64,000 nucleotides of DNA, from assembly GCA_000469685.2 (NCBI GenBank), contig LS997567.1:12732153-12796152 (forward strand), written 5' to 3'. Shown piece after piece: positions 45,315 through 56,399 of this stretch. Below the pieces are notes generated by a model, which saw nothing but the letters and a program-made list of their open reading frames with translations, did no database searches and was not told where the DNA came from. Within the stretch, counting starts at the first letter, position 1. Each line of letters opens with the position of its first letter. Both the position numbers and the translations under genes were made by a program. The DNA is from Haemonchus contortus. Its lineage: Eukaryota > Nematoda > Chromadorea > Rhabditida > Trichostrongylidae.

Positions 45315-45917
45315 GTGTCCCTTCTTCGAGAACCAATGGCCAACTTACCACACGTGTACTCCCAGCGACGAAGGTGCGCGAATTTCGGCTCAAGCCTTGC
45401 CGATTCCTGTCACACCTCTGACTTCGCGTTGAGATTGCGCATCTCAGCCTATCCAGCCGACCTCCATTGGACAGGCGCAAATCCTTTATGGGACTTCCTC
45501 TGTGCATACGGGTACGCTCTTGCGACACACTTTCCAGCATATTTATTCGGGCCTGGTCCTCCGATTTCAGCCCTCCTGCGATTATTGGCTAGTGCTCAAC
45601 TCAATAATACCGACGCTGATCCAGCGGCGCACACGGCACGAGCTATTCGGAAATCATATGCTGCAGAGAATGATTATTCGAGTGCTCACTTGGAACTCCA
45701 ACTGCTGTCACTCGTCGCTTCCGCATCGCTTTCCACATCATCGGCGCAAGATTCACCCATGACATCCCGTGTGCGATCTCATGCAAATGCGTTTTCATAT
45801 TCCGTAAATCGTCTCCGCTCTTTTTTTCTCCACTTTTGGCCCTACCAAAACGTCACTACCATGTGGTACTCAGCTTCATCCTGCCTATTCCTTCCGTTGG
45901 GAGCGAACTACCGCTGA
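45315..45917 (+). CDS. Unrecognised 200-codon ORF downstream of integrase
   Basis: This is the longest intact plus frame of the accessory region. It is rich in A, S and L, with LHWTGANPLWDFLCAYGYAL, HFPAYLFGPGPPISALLRLL and AENDYSSAHLELQLLSLVAS. Predicted helices alternate with short loops, no signal peptide, and no family I recognise. It could be an accessory ORF or gag of a retroelement, because it follows Ty3 element 3 in the same strand; a chance frame is possible since overlapping frames are also open. Confidence 0.3.
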   Translation: MSLLREPMANLPHVYSQRRRCANFGSSLADSCHTSDFALRLRISAYPADLHWTGANPLWDFLCAYGYALATHFPAYLFGPGPPISALLRLLASAQLNNTDADPAAHTARAIRKSYAAENDYSSAHLELQLLSLVASASLSTSSAQDSPMTSRVRSHANAFSYSVNRLRSFFLHFWPYQNVTTMWYSASSCLFLPLGANYR

Positions 45918-46301
45918 CTACACCAATAAGTATGCTCACCAGACCACGAATTTGTTAACCATGCGAGGCTATTGTCACTGCTGAACTTCCGACTAATGTC
46001 TATTGTTTCATTCCTCAGAACGGATATTTCGCAAGTCCCTTCGTGCGTTCACTTTCCCCTAGCAGATTCGTCGGAGTCTAGGTCCGACCAGTCAGTTTTC
46101 GATGGTGGAACTACCGCGGCATGGCGATATCACCGTGTTTCGACAGCATGCGGTCCCGTTAACGGAACAACACAGCGAAGACGTTCTTCAGGCAATTCGG
46201 CCGATGGAAATGAGACCTGGCTCTGTCCACCGGAACGGGGAAGAGACCTTCCAGTTTTCTACCATGTCTTCTCACGCAGCTATGGTATGAATGTGATTCT
46301 A

Positions 46302-47560
46302 CAGGGTGCGCCATAAATATGGTAACAACTTCTCGGACCTTCGTATTTCCTTGTTTGGAGGGTTTCTCCAAATATGCACCTTTCCTTATGTTTATGATAC
46401 ACCTTAGCCCACATATGTATTTTGATGTTCCCAATTCGTCAGATTTCAAAACACGGTGGAGCCTCGCAGACATCCACCAACAGTTCCACCTTCGCGCGCA
46501 TTTGGTGAGTCCTTTTACGGAATTGTTCTTCTTTTAAACATTTACCACATGAGAGTCTCTCAAATCGCGACGCGTAGACAGGTCAACGACAAACCTCAAA
46601 AAGGTCCTCTTGTCTCGCATACTACCCCTTTTCCGAATACAATTGCTCGGGAAGGAGTACGCTGCGGAACCTGTACAAACACGAAAAACATGATCGGCGA
46701 TTTGTTTGCCTGTTCTACAAAAAAATGACCGCTGATTTGTTTGCCTGTTCTACTTCGAAGAGAAGAGCTAACCCCGAATAAATACAAGGTCCAGATAGAA
46801 TTCGAATGCCTTGTAAGCTTCTTGTCGTGAAGAAGTTCGATAGAAAGGCCGTGCCCTACTTGCGCGCGGCATGAGCTTCGACACTTTTGTTCCTGACTAA
46901 GGGGTGTTCAGCGAGGAAGAAATTTTGAGATCCCAGAGTATACGCAAATTTCACACCACGAGTGCTGAAGTCACTGAGAAAAGTCGGATCGCCTCTCGTA
47001 GCCGCTTCTCTGCTCTTTCATGGTGGTTTGAGCCAGAACCTCTACAAGAAAAGCACAAAATTCAATCCGAACCTCTTTAGCATGGGGTTTTCTGGAAGGA
47101 TATAGCTGAAGATCAAAGACGTTTCTGAGGATACATTTTAAAAACGACGGCGCACTCGCTCACGAATGGGAGAAGATCAAGACTGGACTAGAGGAAATGT
47201 TCGCGATTTCATCTCACCTCCCAATCCTCCTACGAATTTCCCAGACCACGATGTGATGGGCCGCTGGATATAGTCCATGCTTTAGAGGAAAGCCTGCGCC
47301 ATCGAAACGCACCACTGTTACTGCTCCTGAGAAATCATGAAAAAAGCCTGGGCTGGAGGTCATAAGAAACCTGCGTGCCACCGTCGATGAGTAGCCAAAG
47401 CGTCATCGAGCTATAATTGGTACATGAAACGGTTATATTGGATCACTCGTTTTGTAGATGCCATGCATAGTAAATAACTCCCATGAATTCACCATGTAGC
47501 AACAAGAAGTACGGTTTCTGTAGCCCAATTCTTTTGTTACCATATTAATGGCGCACCCTG
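46302..47560 (+). mobile_element. IS630/Tc1-mariner superfamily transposon, decayed
   Basis: TA-flanked (46300-46301, 47561-47562) TIRs read CAGGGTGCGCCATAAATAT then GGTAACAA and differ at one of 27 positions between the ends. Inside, on the plus strand, the transposase C-terminal half is visible across shifts: FKNDGALAHEWEKIKTGLEE (normally QDGAPAH, second catalytic D), WTRGNVRDFI, SLRHRNAPLL and LRATVDE.PKRHRAI..GYIG. The N-terminal half cannot be read, and a 35-bp tandem duplication (46690-46755) lies there. Length 1259 bp fits a full-size element. Confidence 0.8.
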
Positions 47561-47562
47561 TA

Positions 47563-48194
47563 GAGGCAGAAGACTTTGTTATTTTGGAACCAGACCTTCC
47601 TAAACTTCAGCGTCTTCTCCTGACACTGTCAACATCCTATCCCAAACTCGGGGATTCGATCGTGACCAGTTGTCGATAAAAGGCTCCGCCTGAGCTTACA
47701 CTTTACGACCCACAACGAGAGTACTAGCAAGCTCTAATCGCTGTAACATTCTCCAAGAAGCTCATCGTCCCCGCTCGATCATACCGGATTCGTTCGTTTC
47801 TTACGTGTTTTGAGTGCACGAGATCATCCCCGTCACAGCAATCTCCTTCACTCGCAGTAAGCTCGGACTGGTCATCTCGATGACTCGTGGAATGAAGGAA
47901 GCGCTTTTGAAGGATCTCACGAAGCAATACGTGTTGCGGGTACTAGAGAGTGAGGGTTTCGTCGAACCTTTGTGTGATCACCACGCGCTGATTTGATTGA
48001 CTTGGAATGGAAATTGCGATGGAAAAGAGAGAAAGAGAGAGAAAAGAGAGCGAATCAAACAACATTTATCACGTAGTGCACTTAACAATGTATCAGAGAG
48101 TGGGTGTAGGTGACTGTTTCCTCCTGTGTGGTCCGTCCCCTGCCTATTAGGAGTTGAAAACGATGATTCTCTCACGGGGCGGCTCGAAGCATGG
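47563..48194. other. No gene recognised; AGAG-rich patch
   Basis: A purine-rich gagaaagagagagaaaagag patch lies at about 48025-48047. Short frames on both strands have no motif. This may continue whatever was interrupted by the IS630-type element at 46.3 kb. Confidence 0.35.
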
Positions 48195-48365
48195 CTACTC
48201 GTTGAACTTGTGAAGACTGGTTGATGAAAGCTGCTAGTTGAAAAGACAGCTTGTTGGGGTCGGCACGTTTAAAGTGTGTAGACTGCTTGATGGAGCTGCT
48301 TGTTGAAACTGTGTGGGATGCTCGATGGAGCTGCTTGTTGATACTGTTCAGACTGTTGATGGCGA
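48195..48365. repeat. ~35-bp minisatellite
   Basis: About four degenerate units of AGACTGCTTGATGGAGCTGC then TTGTTGAAAC follow one another, with the two central units most alike. Confidence 0.75.
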
Positions 48366-48562
48366 TACAGCCTCAGGAGCGGTGTCGTTTATGAGGCTGT
48401 AGTGTATGCCTGCGTTTGTGAAAAAGTAACAAGTTGTGATCGAGACCACAGCTGCTGCACTTCACAGGCGTCCTCATGCCCAGATTTCAGGCAATTCACG
48501 CAGAGCTGCAATTTACTTGTTTTAGTACATATTTCGGCATTGATTCCTTGTAATAATGTGTA

Positions 48563-49900
48563 TTAGGTTGATCGAAAAGTCTTGATAGGGTTGAGATTTT
48601 TCTGTTTTATTCTAAAACTCAGCAAACAATAGAAGCTAATCAACAATGTAATGATCATCGTTAGTTATAACATGGTCCCACTTAACGGGCAAGTCAGTAA
48701 TTCCCTTCTCCTAAAACTGGGAAAATTGAGAGTCAAGGAAGTCACCTTCCACTTGTTCAAGGTGGTCATAATAGACAAATAGATTTTCACCAGGAAAGCC
48801 TTGAGGGGCCGCAACAGGTGGTAATATGAGGGGGCATCACCAGGTGGATGGGTGGATGTGGAATCGTTACCCTATTCACCTGATATTGCCCCTTCAGATT
48901 CCTACAATTATGCACGGGTCTTTTTAGTGTGCGCTTCGTTGCGCGCGACTGTCGAAACTAGCTCACGCCGTCGCATGGGGCAGATCAGCCTGCGATACTT
49001 GATGGACGTCGCGGTTGTCAGTGGCTCATACGATTTGCGCTTAGTCCACGGCAGTCAGCTCAAAGAGAAGATAACATGGACAAATACAAATCATTCGCTC
49101 CATTGGCACTTGGTGGTACTGTAGTGTCATTTCGAGACCACAGTTGGGCTGCGCCGAGCGCACATGGGCTGGGTGACCTACTTTTGACGGACGCGCACAA
49201 CGGACGTTCCCCGTCTTTTTACCTACCGAGGGCTAGCGTTGTCATGGAGGAGGTGCACAAGTTTGTCTAGGCCGTTTTTCCCGAACGGCTTGCGCAAATT
49301 TCTGCAGCCGATCAGCGTAAAAGGGAGTGGTGACAGTGTGGTCTTGCTTGAGCAGTTCGCAATACAGCATTCCTTTGAATCTCAGATGCAGCAAAGGAGA
49401 AACGAAAAGCGGGTGCCAGACGCGCCGTCTGGCTCTCGCGTTCTAGCGGGAATCAGACGGCGCGGTGCTTGTTAGCTCCGCAGAGGATTTAGCTTCATCC
49501 TCAGTAACTAGGTCCTTCAGAAACTCTTCGCGATGTGAGCGAAGGACAGACTGACAAATGGATACCCGGGTGACCCGCATGCTATCGGTCAAGACATGAG
49601 GTATCCATCGAGTCAGCGCTTTTCTGTGAATGAAGGCTAGAAGGCGACCAGCGACCGTTCATTGAGCACACCCAAGTCTTGTTGCAAGTCTGCGGTGTTA
49701 GCTTCCGGATCCTCTTTGATGGTGTCGACAATGACGGAGTCGTCGACGGCGAAGGGGCGTCCAGGCCGAGGCTTATTTTCGAAGCCCGTGTCTCCTTCCA
49801 TGAGGCGAGCAAACCAGCGATGGATGTGGTGCCCTACCCCAATGCGCTGTTGATGTTGCTGTTGCTCCAGTGCCGCGGTGCCTTTCATAGATGATGGTTG
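48563..49900 (-). pseudogene. Mariner transposase pseudogene with one TIR
   Basis: The minus strand gives the N-terminal helix-turn-helix (HHIHRWFARLMEGDTGFENK, PRPGRPFAVDDSVI, ADLQQDLGV), the linker RWIPHVLTDSMRVTRVSICQ, LRSHREEFLKDLVTEDEAK (normally TGDEKW), LLHDNASPR (HDNARPH, second D) and, at the end, APSYYHLLRPLKAFL, where the third D is Y. The right-hand (3') TIR, TTAGGTTGATCGAAAAGTCT, starts at 48563 after a TA; the other TIR is lost. A foreign segment of about 350 bp at 48860-49230 interrupts it, and it carries a plus-strand YSPDIAPSD motif from another mariner. Confidence 0.8.
48852..48930 (+). pseudogene. Small mariner C-terminal fragment, plus strand
   Basis: LPYSPDIAPSDSYNYARVF carries the third catalytic aspartate signature of mariners in the opposite orientation to the surrounding element. 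About 80 bp are recognisable. Confidence 0.55.
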
Positions 49901-49961
49901 AGATAGTCTTGTTAAATTGACATCGTGTTAGGACTCAGGTAGGCGCCCGCGCCCTTACATA

Positions 49962-50469
49962 CAAAAGTATTCGGCCAAAAGCTTCTTCACTTGTACCTTC
50001 CTGTCGTAACTTCTTTCCTATTGGATCCAATCATGCGAAATTTCGGTATGTGTTGCATGAGTGTATTGTGATGTTTATCACTATCAACCTGCAATATGAT
50101 CATATTCCAGATATCCCGAAGAGCTTAAACTCAAAAACAACTGGAAATAGGGACACTGGTACTTCTGAGATTTCTTTTCTTTTTGTCATGTCCAAGGGGT
50201 ACGAGCGCTAACGCCGAACACAATAGTGAGAAAAACGCACTTAACGTGCGCAAAACTGCAGACGTCGCTAACTTTGCTTTTAGCGAAGCCTACTACTACA
50301 ACAACACTTTCCTCTCAGTTGTGTGAATATTGCTGCTTTGCAGTCAAACAATGTTGGATAGTGTGAAATATGTCTCTGTTGAAAATATCAAAATTTCGCG
50401 CGATCTGCTACACTAAGACAAAAAGTTACTTGCGAACAAGCGTTTGCCGAATACTTTTGAGCGCTACTG
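49962..50469. mobile_element. Family B TA-MITE, copy 2 (left end truncated)
   Basis: The right end AATACTTTTGAGCGCTACTG followed by TA at 50470 is complete. The left end begins inside the TIR (caaaagtattcggcc). Internal phrases gtcgtaacttctttcctatt and gatcatattccagatatcc match copy 1 at the same distances. Confidence 0.8.
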
Positions 50470-51004
50470 TACCTTTGATGGAGAGGTTCCCGAAATATTC
50501 TACAACCAGTCGGATCGCCCAGCTAACGCCGGGCTCTCCTCCTTCTCATGTGATGCCCGGCTACGCCGGGCATCCTCCTTGTGTCAAAGTCGGAAAGCCC
50601 TTTTACATTCGCGCCTACCACTTCAGTACAATTGCTACAACGTGAATGATCACAGCATTTACTTTTGGAATGGATTCATGTGACACTACTTCTCGAACTT
50701 CGTCTAAGCGGTTATAAGACAATTCTGGAAAACACTGTCCCATATTGAGTTCGTCATTCTAGGATGTGCGTGCTTGGTTAAAGAATGATAGAGAAAGAAG
50801 ATAAGCATACATATCAAAGGCTCTCAACACTAATCATACTCTTATTGGTATTATTAAAAAACTAATTCACTTGCATGCCAATTTCTTCAGAAATGATTAG
50901 AAAGTCATTCTAGAGAGCACTGTCTGATCTGAAAAGATCGGACACTGCTCTCTATAATGATCTAAGCACTCCTTTTAACATTATAGAACGTTTTCAAATA
51001 GATT
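50470..51004. repeat. Hairpin repeat copy 3 and a 26-bp stem-loop
   Basis: ACCAGTCGGATCGCCCAGC and GCCCGGCTACGCCGGGC (50511-50573) are copy 3 of the GCCCGGC hairpin family. At 50904-50961, gtcattctagagagcactgt..tgatc pairs with gatc..acactgctctctataatgat, leaving a 6-base loop; about five mismatches in 26 pairs. Confidence 0.65.
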
Positions 51005-51580
51005 TTTGAGCTTTTTCCAAAAGAACCTAACAATAACCCATGCTCCCTATCGTGGGCGGAGCTTTGCTATGCACGCATGCCCCCTTCATAAGGTCCTGCT
51101 CACTCCTTTTATTTTTTCCAGCCTCCACGCCCTCTCTGAATGGAGTTATGAACCTGTAGGGAGACTGCTGCCCACTGCCTCTCCTTCATTCTATTTGTTG
51201 ACCTGTCCCTCTACTTTGCCTATTTTTTTCTCGGCGTCTGGGCTGTTAGGAACCTACTCAAGTTTTGCCCATATCACCACCCACTCTTGTACATGTCCCA
51301 CCCCTGGAGGCGAAGCTTCTCTGATCTCACATGTGCTCGTTTGGTTTTGCCTTATGCCCAACCCATCCCAAACTTGACCCGACTTATTTTAGGAGGTTTT
51401 GCCTATGAAATCACCCAATCCTGTGCATGTCCCACCCCTGAAGTAGGAGCTTCGCTGAGCTCAAATGTGTTCTTTTGGTCTTGCCCTCTTCCCAACCCAA
51501 CCTTGAACCGACTTATGCAGGTGCTCCCTAAGGTAATATGGAATTTCTGTACAATCGAACGAACAAACAAACAGTTAGAC
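51005..51580 (-). repeat. Family C repeat, copy 1 (minus)
   Basis: Read on the minus strand it begins with GTTTGTTTGTTCGTTCG, then ACCTTAGGGAGCACCTGCAT, AAGTCGGTTCAAGGTTGGG and two cccacccctg boxes, matching the order in the plus-strand copy at 59223 onward. An internal duplication of about 150 bp (51285-51500) is present. Confidence 0.7.
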
Positions 51581-52189
51581 GCAAGCGCTTCCCACATGAT
51601 GTTGAGCTGACGTACAGCGTGAGATTTCGCCCAAGCAAATTCGGAAAAACTTCATCTAGCTACTGAAGTATCATGAAGTGGATAATTTTTTGGAGTGCGT
51701 AAGCGAAATTCACATTGAAAATTAGAAATTTCGATAAGATTAGATTTCTAGTGATTTCTACGAATTTCCGATTATGGTTCTACGGAAAATTACGCGTCTG
51801 TTCTGGAAAACAGATTGAATGGAAAGGTACTTCCGGTAAAAATTCTTCATGAGCAAAAAGGTTTTTTTTTTGCCCAAGAAGCCTAACCTCTCTCCTCTCT
51901 CAGTTGGCTGCGAACCGATAGTTGTGTCGTCCATAGTATAAGGAATCAGCACGACAGTAAATAGTCAGGAGAATGTTCGATGTATTAGAATTAGGTGATA
52001 TTCACCAATTTGAACCGCTTTGTGGGTATTGATCGCTTGACATTAATAGGTGATCGTGGAATTGTTTCCATTCTGAGCTTCTCTAGATCCTAGGGGTTTG
52101 ATTGTCCTGCGTCGTGGGAGTCGAGTTCGGTTTTTCAGTCTGTGACGTCATATGAAGAGCATCGGTTAAGTTCCCATTTCATGCCTGTT
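51581..52189. other. No feature recognised
   Basis: AT-rich sequence between two family C copies. A short mirror-like run (gatttctagtgatttctacg) lies near 51750. Nothing else is supported. Confidence 0.35.
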
Positions 52190-52965
52190 TTCTCACTGCG
52201 CTCATTTGATCTCCACGCTCTTGATCGTGCCTACGTGACTTTTGCGAGGACACACAAACGGACACACAAAGTTAGCGGTTTATATATAGAGGATTATCAT
52301 ATGACGAGTTTGGAACAAACCATAGAAGGATGGAAGGCTTGGTTGTTCTGGTCGAGTATAGCCTCTAACCACTTTTTCTTCGCTTTCTAGAACGTTTCTG
52401 AAGAGAGTTATGGAGTTTTGATCTGAGCACCGCCCACTTTGGTGTCAAACCCATTTCGAGGACGTGGCCACATTTGCTCCATTACCTCTAATCACTTTTT
52501 TCCTGCATTCTAGAGTGTTTCCAGACGAAGTTACATTCATTTTCGGGAGGCAGCTTTCATCTCAACACACATCCCTCCCACAGTGGGCGAGGCTTCGCTA
52601 AGCCTACGCGTGCCTGACCCTTATAAGGCTTTTTACTTTTTTCCTAGTGTTCACGTCTTCGTTGAATCGAGTTATGAATCTCTGCGGGAAGCAAGCCCAC
52701 TGCGAGAACGTACACCGCCGGTTAGTTTCCCTGATTTCAATTGTTGACCCATCCCCCACCTTTGCACATTTTTTCCCGGCTTCTGGATTGTTATGAGCAC
52801 ATGTGGGCGGGGCTCCGCTAGGCCCATGTGTGCTCTGTTGCACTTACCCTATGCTCGACCCATTCCAAACTTGACCAGACTTCCCACGTGTTTCTTCAGG
52901 CCATATCGAATAAAGTACAAACAAACAAACAAACAAACAGACAGAGCGCTTTATTTATAGTAAGG
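52190..52965 (-). repeat. Family C repeat, copy 2 (minus)
   Basis: On the minus strand it starts CTATAAATAAAGCGCTCTGT, runs through (GTTT)n, TCTGGTCAAGTTTGGAATGG, gagcacatgtgggcggggc, the ccataactcgattcaac-type phrase, then about 110-bp modules with gtgggcggggc and ttctagaacg.. endings (52380-52560). It mirrors copies at 58092 and 59223. Confidence 0.75.
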
Positions 52966-53843
52966 ATGGATCATGGATATAGTTCAGAATTCGAAAATCC
53001 CGCACTTCTCAAGAAACCCAATCAAGACTTTCCGATCAACCTCATACAACTGCTCAAATGAGAGAGCCTTCATGCTTACCTCACAGCGTTGAGAACGTTT
53101 TCACTTTGTAAACGCGAACATGAACATCATCATAGTTTTACCCGCCATACATTATCGATTGCTCCACAAAGTTCTGTACAATAGGTTACCGTTGAGATAT
53201 ACAATTTTCTGTAGCTACCAATCATCACACACCAATCACAGAGCACATAGCCGAAACATTTATGCAGTTTTAAGATGGTGCAGAATAATCGAGACAAACA
53301 ACGAACAAATAGCGACAAAGTGACAAAAGTGGCACCCAAAAAGTGCGCAAAAATGATTTTGAATAACACTATGCAACGCGTTTCAAATTGGAATTGAAAC
53401 GCTTCATGTGCAGAATACGTTGCCACCTGGAACGCAATCAAAAAAAGCCAACCGCCCACCTAAAACATCCAGAATATCAGTAATGCTGAAGCGCCATTGA
53501 GAAAATGCCTGCAGTGAATCACTTCCTGCAGAGGATTGCAGAAAGACGCCACTGTAGCCTAACACTCCGATGAAATTACATCGCGGCCCAAGCTTCACAT
53601 GACGACGCACTACTTTTTTGAGGGAATATCAGCAAATAGTTATGAAAAGATCATACGAGACAAAAACAGGTGTTCCAGGGGTTGTCACAGCAATATAACA
53701 GGTACTGATGAGCAAACGAGTGACCACTAACACACGGAAAATGCTTGTTCAGTCTGAAGTAAACATAGTGCGACAAACTTTTTGTATGCTGATTCATGGC
53801 GAACGAAGCATATTTAGTCTTTTTTTTACGATAATCGAGGAGC
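52966..53843 (-). other. Probable 3' UTR / flank of the RING-finger gene
   Basis: On the minus strand this follows the RING gene's stop codon at 53844-53846. No frame with family motifs occurs and no repeat was seen. A definite polyadenylation signal was not located before the family C repeat (AATAAA in the repeat at about 52952 is on the right strand, but far away), so the transcript end is unknown. Confidence 0.4.
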
Positions 53844-54247
53844 TTAGGCCTTGAAAATCTTGATGACATCAAGGATTGAGGCACGGCAGAGGGGGCAAAG
53901 ACCCGATGAACGGTATGTTTGCATTGCGCAGTCGTAACACATGCATGAATGACCACATTTGTAAAGAGCGCTGTTCACTTTAGCTGACATGCATACCTAT
54001 AAAAATAGGAGCTGATTCAGGCTTTGAAAGAGAAAAACGGAAGCAGAACAGAGACACGTACCGTGCACTCATCAATTTCGCCTTCTCGAGGAGCATCCTC
54101 ATCCTTACTTGACTCACGGTTTTCAGCTGAAGGTAGCCTTCCAACATGCATAAAGCTGGTGCCCAAATTCTGGAGATTCGGAAACGAAGAGTGAGACGAT
54201 GAAGAAGAATCCTGTGCTGTATCCGACTGTCTTGTGTGCAATAAATC
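53844..54247 (-). CDS. Neuralized-like RING E3 ubiquitin ligase, last two exons
   Basis: Exon 54247-54062 (62 codons) follows a TTACAG acceptor and is serine- and acid-rich (DTAQDSSSSSHSSFPNLQNL). Donor GTACGT and acceptor TTTTATAG bound a 65-nt intron (53997-54061). The last exon (51 codons with stop) completes a C3HC4 RING with all eight ligands: C..C across the splice, CGH, C..C and CPLC. It ends ILDVIKIFKA-stop. A RING at the very C-terminus followed by an I-D-I-I-K-x-Y/F-type tail is typical of Neuralized proteins, ligases that ubiquitinate Notch ligands and other targets; this name is inferred. Upstream exons with NHR domains were not found; the upstream intron holds mariner and MITE insertions. 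Confidence 0.75.
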
Positions 54248-54537
54248 CTGTAAGATTTAATCCACTTCAAAAACTAAGAACATGTCTATGAATGATAATT
54301 TGCACGTAGTGCCAACAGCGAACAACAAGACAAACTTATAACAAATCAAAGCAACACTAGCTTTTTAAAGTTGCGATAAACCGGTGATCGATGTACCTAC
54401 TGCTTGTAACACCAGTAGCATCAAATGAGGCAGTAAGGGTCTATGTTAAAACCTCCAGTCTCGACATAGAATTAGATATTGTGTTGTTCGGAACTAATTG
54501 CGATTTTTGAAAACGATTTCTGAAAACGCTTGTTTTA

Positions 54538-55583
54538 TTAGGTTGAGTAGAAAAGAATGATTGCCTTTTCAAACAATGTCAATATTGCCGAACGGATTTA
54601 AACTTCCTTACTCATGCTCTACGCCGTTACCCTCATGAGTTCAGTCTAGGAAACTTAGCAGGCAAAGCCTCACCTAACATTTGTGCCGCAGAAGGATCGG
54701 ACGCCTAAGAGAATAAATGACACGTTGTCGTTGGTTCCGAAAGTTTCACGAAGGCAACTGCAGTCTTGAAAATCAAGCATGATCGGAACGCCCACAATTT
54801 GATCGGATCGAGAAGCTCATACAAAGCAATCCATCCGTATGCTACTACCTGTCAACTTGCTGCTGCTCTTCCAAAATAACATGAGCCCTATGGAGAAATC
54901 GTATGAGCTAGCAGATGGATCCCACTCAAACTGAATAAGGCTGCTAATGTTTGCAGTCCAGAAGTCGCCGACTGGTTCGGCAAGATCCTTACTGGGGACG
55001 AGAGTCGGATAGTCTGTGTAAATCATGGACGGAAGCGTTAGTGGTTGGATGCAGATCAATAGCTATTTCCATTTCTAAGATGTTGACTCCGCCCAGCAAG
55101 TTCATACTTTGCGTCTGGCGAATCACTACGACCTTCTAGATAACAGTCCTACCGTTGACACACCCACTTACTGTTTGCAGCTGCGTAGACATGCTGAGAA
55201 AATCGCAATACTGCAGCACTCTATTGAGGTTTTCCTACTACACAACAACATTTCCTATCACAAACTAGGCTTTGAAGTTCTCCCCCACTCAAAGTATTCT
55301 CCTGACCTCGCGTCAACCAACCATCGCTTGTTTTCCTCGCTTACTACCTTTCAGGGGAGCAAGAGCTATTTTTATCGCGAGCACCTCAGGATGGACCTCA
55401 GTCGTTCTTCGCATAGGAGATAGCACAGTTTTTATGGGAAAGTATCCATCCACTAGTCTACCGATGAAGGACAATTTCAGAAAGATTAGGTAAATAATGC
55501 ATTCATTGAAGTAGGTTGTGGAAAAAGTTGTATAATTTTGAATATCGCTATCGGAAGTGCACGTTATTTATTACTCCACCTAA
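54538..55583 (+). pseudogene. Mariner with both TIRs, transposase decayed
   Basis: TA (54536-54537) precedes TTAGGTTGAGTAGAAAAGAA, and the right end is the inverse of TTAGGTGGAGTAATAAATAA followed by TA at 55584. Inside, plus strand: WFGKILTGDESRIVCVNHGRK (TGDEKW region, first D), the YCLQLRRHAEKIAIL helix, then LLHNNISYHK (normally HHDNARPH; second D is N) and EVLPHSKYSPDLASTNHRLF, where the third D is N. It sits in the putative intron of the RING gene, in the opposite strand to it. Confidence 0.85.
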
Positions 55584-55585
55584 TA

Positions 55586-56130
55586 CAGTGCGTTTCGTAA
55601 TTATAAGGTCACCCTCAATTTTTGCACTTTCAAAAAAAGTAATCATTAAGGATTTTTTCTAGCATCATGAACAGATTCCCCAGCACGAATAACCTAGGTA
55701 TCCGTTTCTTAGCCGCTGCTGCATTCTTCTGAATTTTTTTAGAACAGTTTACCGGTTTTTGCACCGTTTCAGAGAGCAATCGATGAGGAACATCTTCGAA
55801 ACCTAGTTTCTAATATGCCACGTAGGCTCTTTGATGTTGCTCTTAAACAAGGAGGAGCTATAGATTATTAACTGTTGTACATATGCCATTAACACTGATA
55901 AATCATTTACTTCCTCAGGATGACCTTATAATTATGAAACGGTGCAAAAGCCGACACTATCTTTAAAAAATTCGTAAAAAATTTGAGGTGAAGGATATTG
56001 CGACCAAAATTTGAGTACGGAGGTACATTGTGACGAGGAATCTACCAGTGTTCGCCAAAAAATTCCATTCTGGCTGCTTTCTCCGGAATCGCAAAAATCT
56101 GGGGTGACCTTATAATTATGAAACGCACTG
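55586..56130. mobile_element. 545-bp TA-MITE with 30-bp TIRs
   Basis: CAGTGCGTTTCGTAATTATA then AGGTCACCC at the left and its inverse at the right (ending 56130), differing at one or two positions; TA lies at both ends (55584-55585 and 56131-56132). An extra, inverted partial end copy lies internally at about 55919-55945 (tgaccttataattatgaaac). No coding sequence. Confidence 0.9.
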
Positions 56131-56399
56131 TAGAAGAACCTCTTCTTCATTGATATTTATTACAGGCACATGCACTTTCTTCCATGAAATGAGAACAAAT
56201 TTCATTCCCGCTTTTAATTTTAGGATCAGTTTGACCATGAAAGTCAGATAGAGTATCTTCGGTACATTTAATTTCTCACTTCTATCGTGGCAAAGAGCTG
56301 CTGTTTTTTTTTTCGATACTTGTGAAAATAATACTGTAAATGTCTTATCACAGATCGAATGCGAAAATTGGTTAGAAAAGTTTCGTTCTGGCAATATTC

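Noticed and set aside
51006..51610. Plus-strand frames of 107-123 codons in family C copy 1
   Set aside because: The repeated phrase (HPWRR.., CPTPE..) comes from duplicated repeat DNA, and homologous copies elsewhere are not open.
53404..53610. Minus-strand 68-codon frame downstream of the RING stop codon
   Set aside because: It lies beyond a good terminal exon and has no motif; best explained as 3' UTR.
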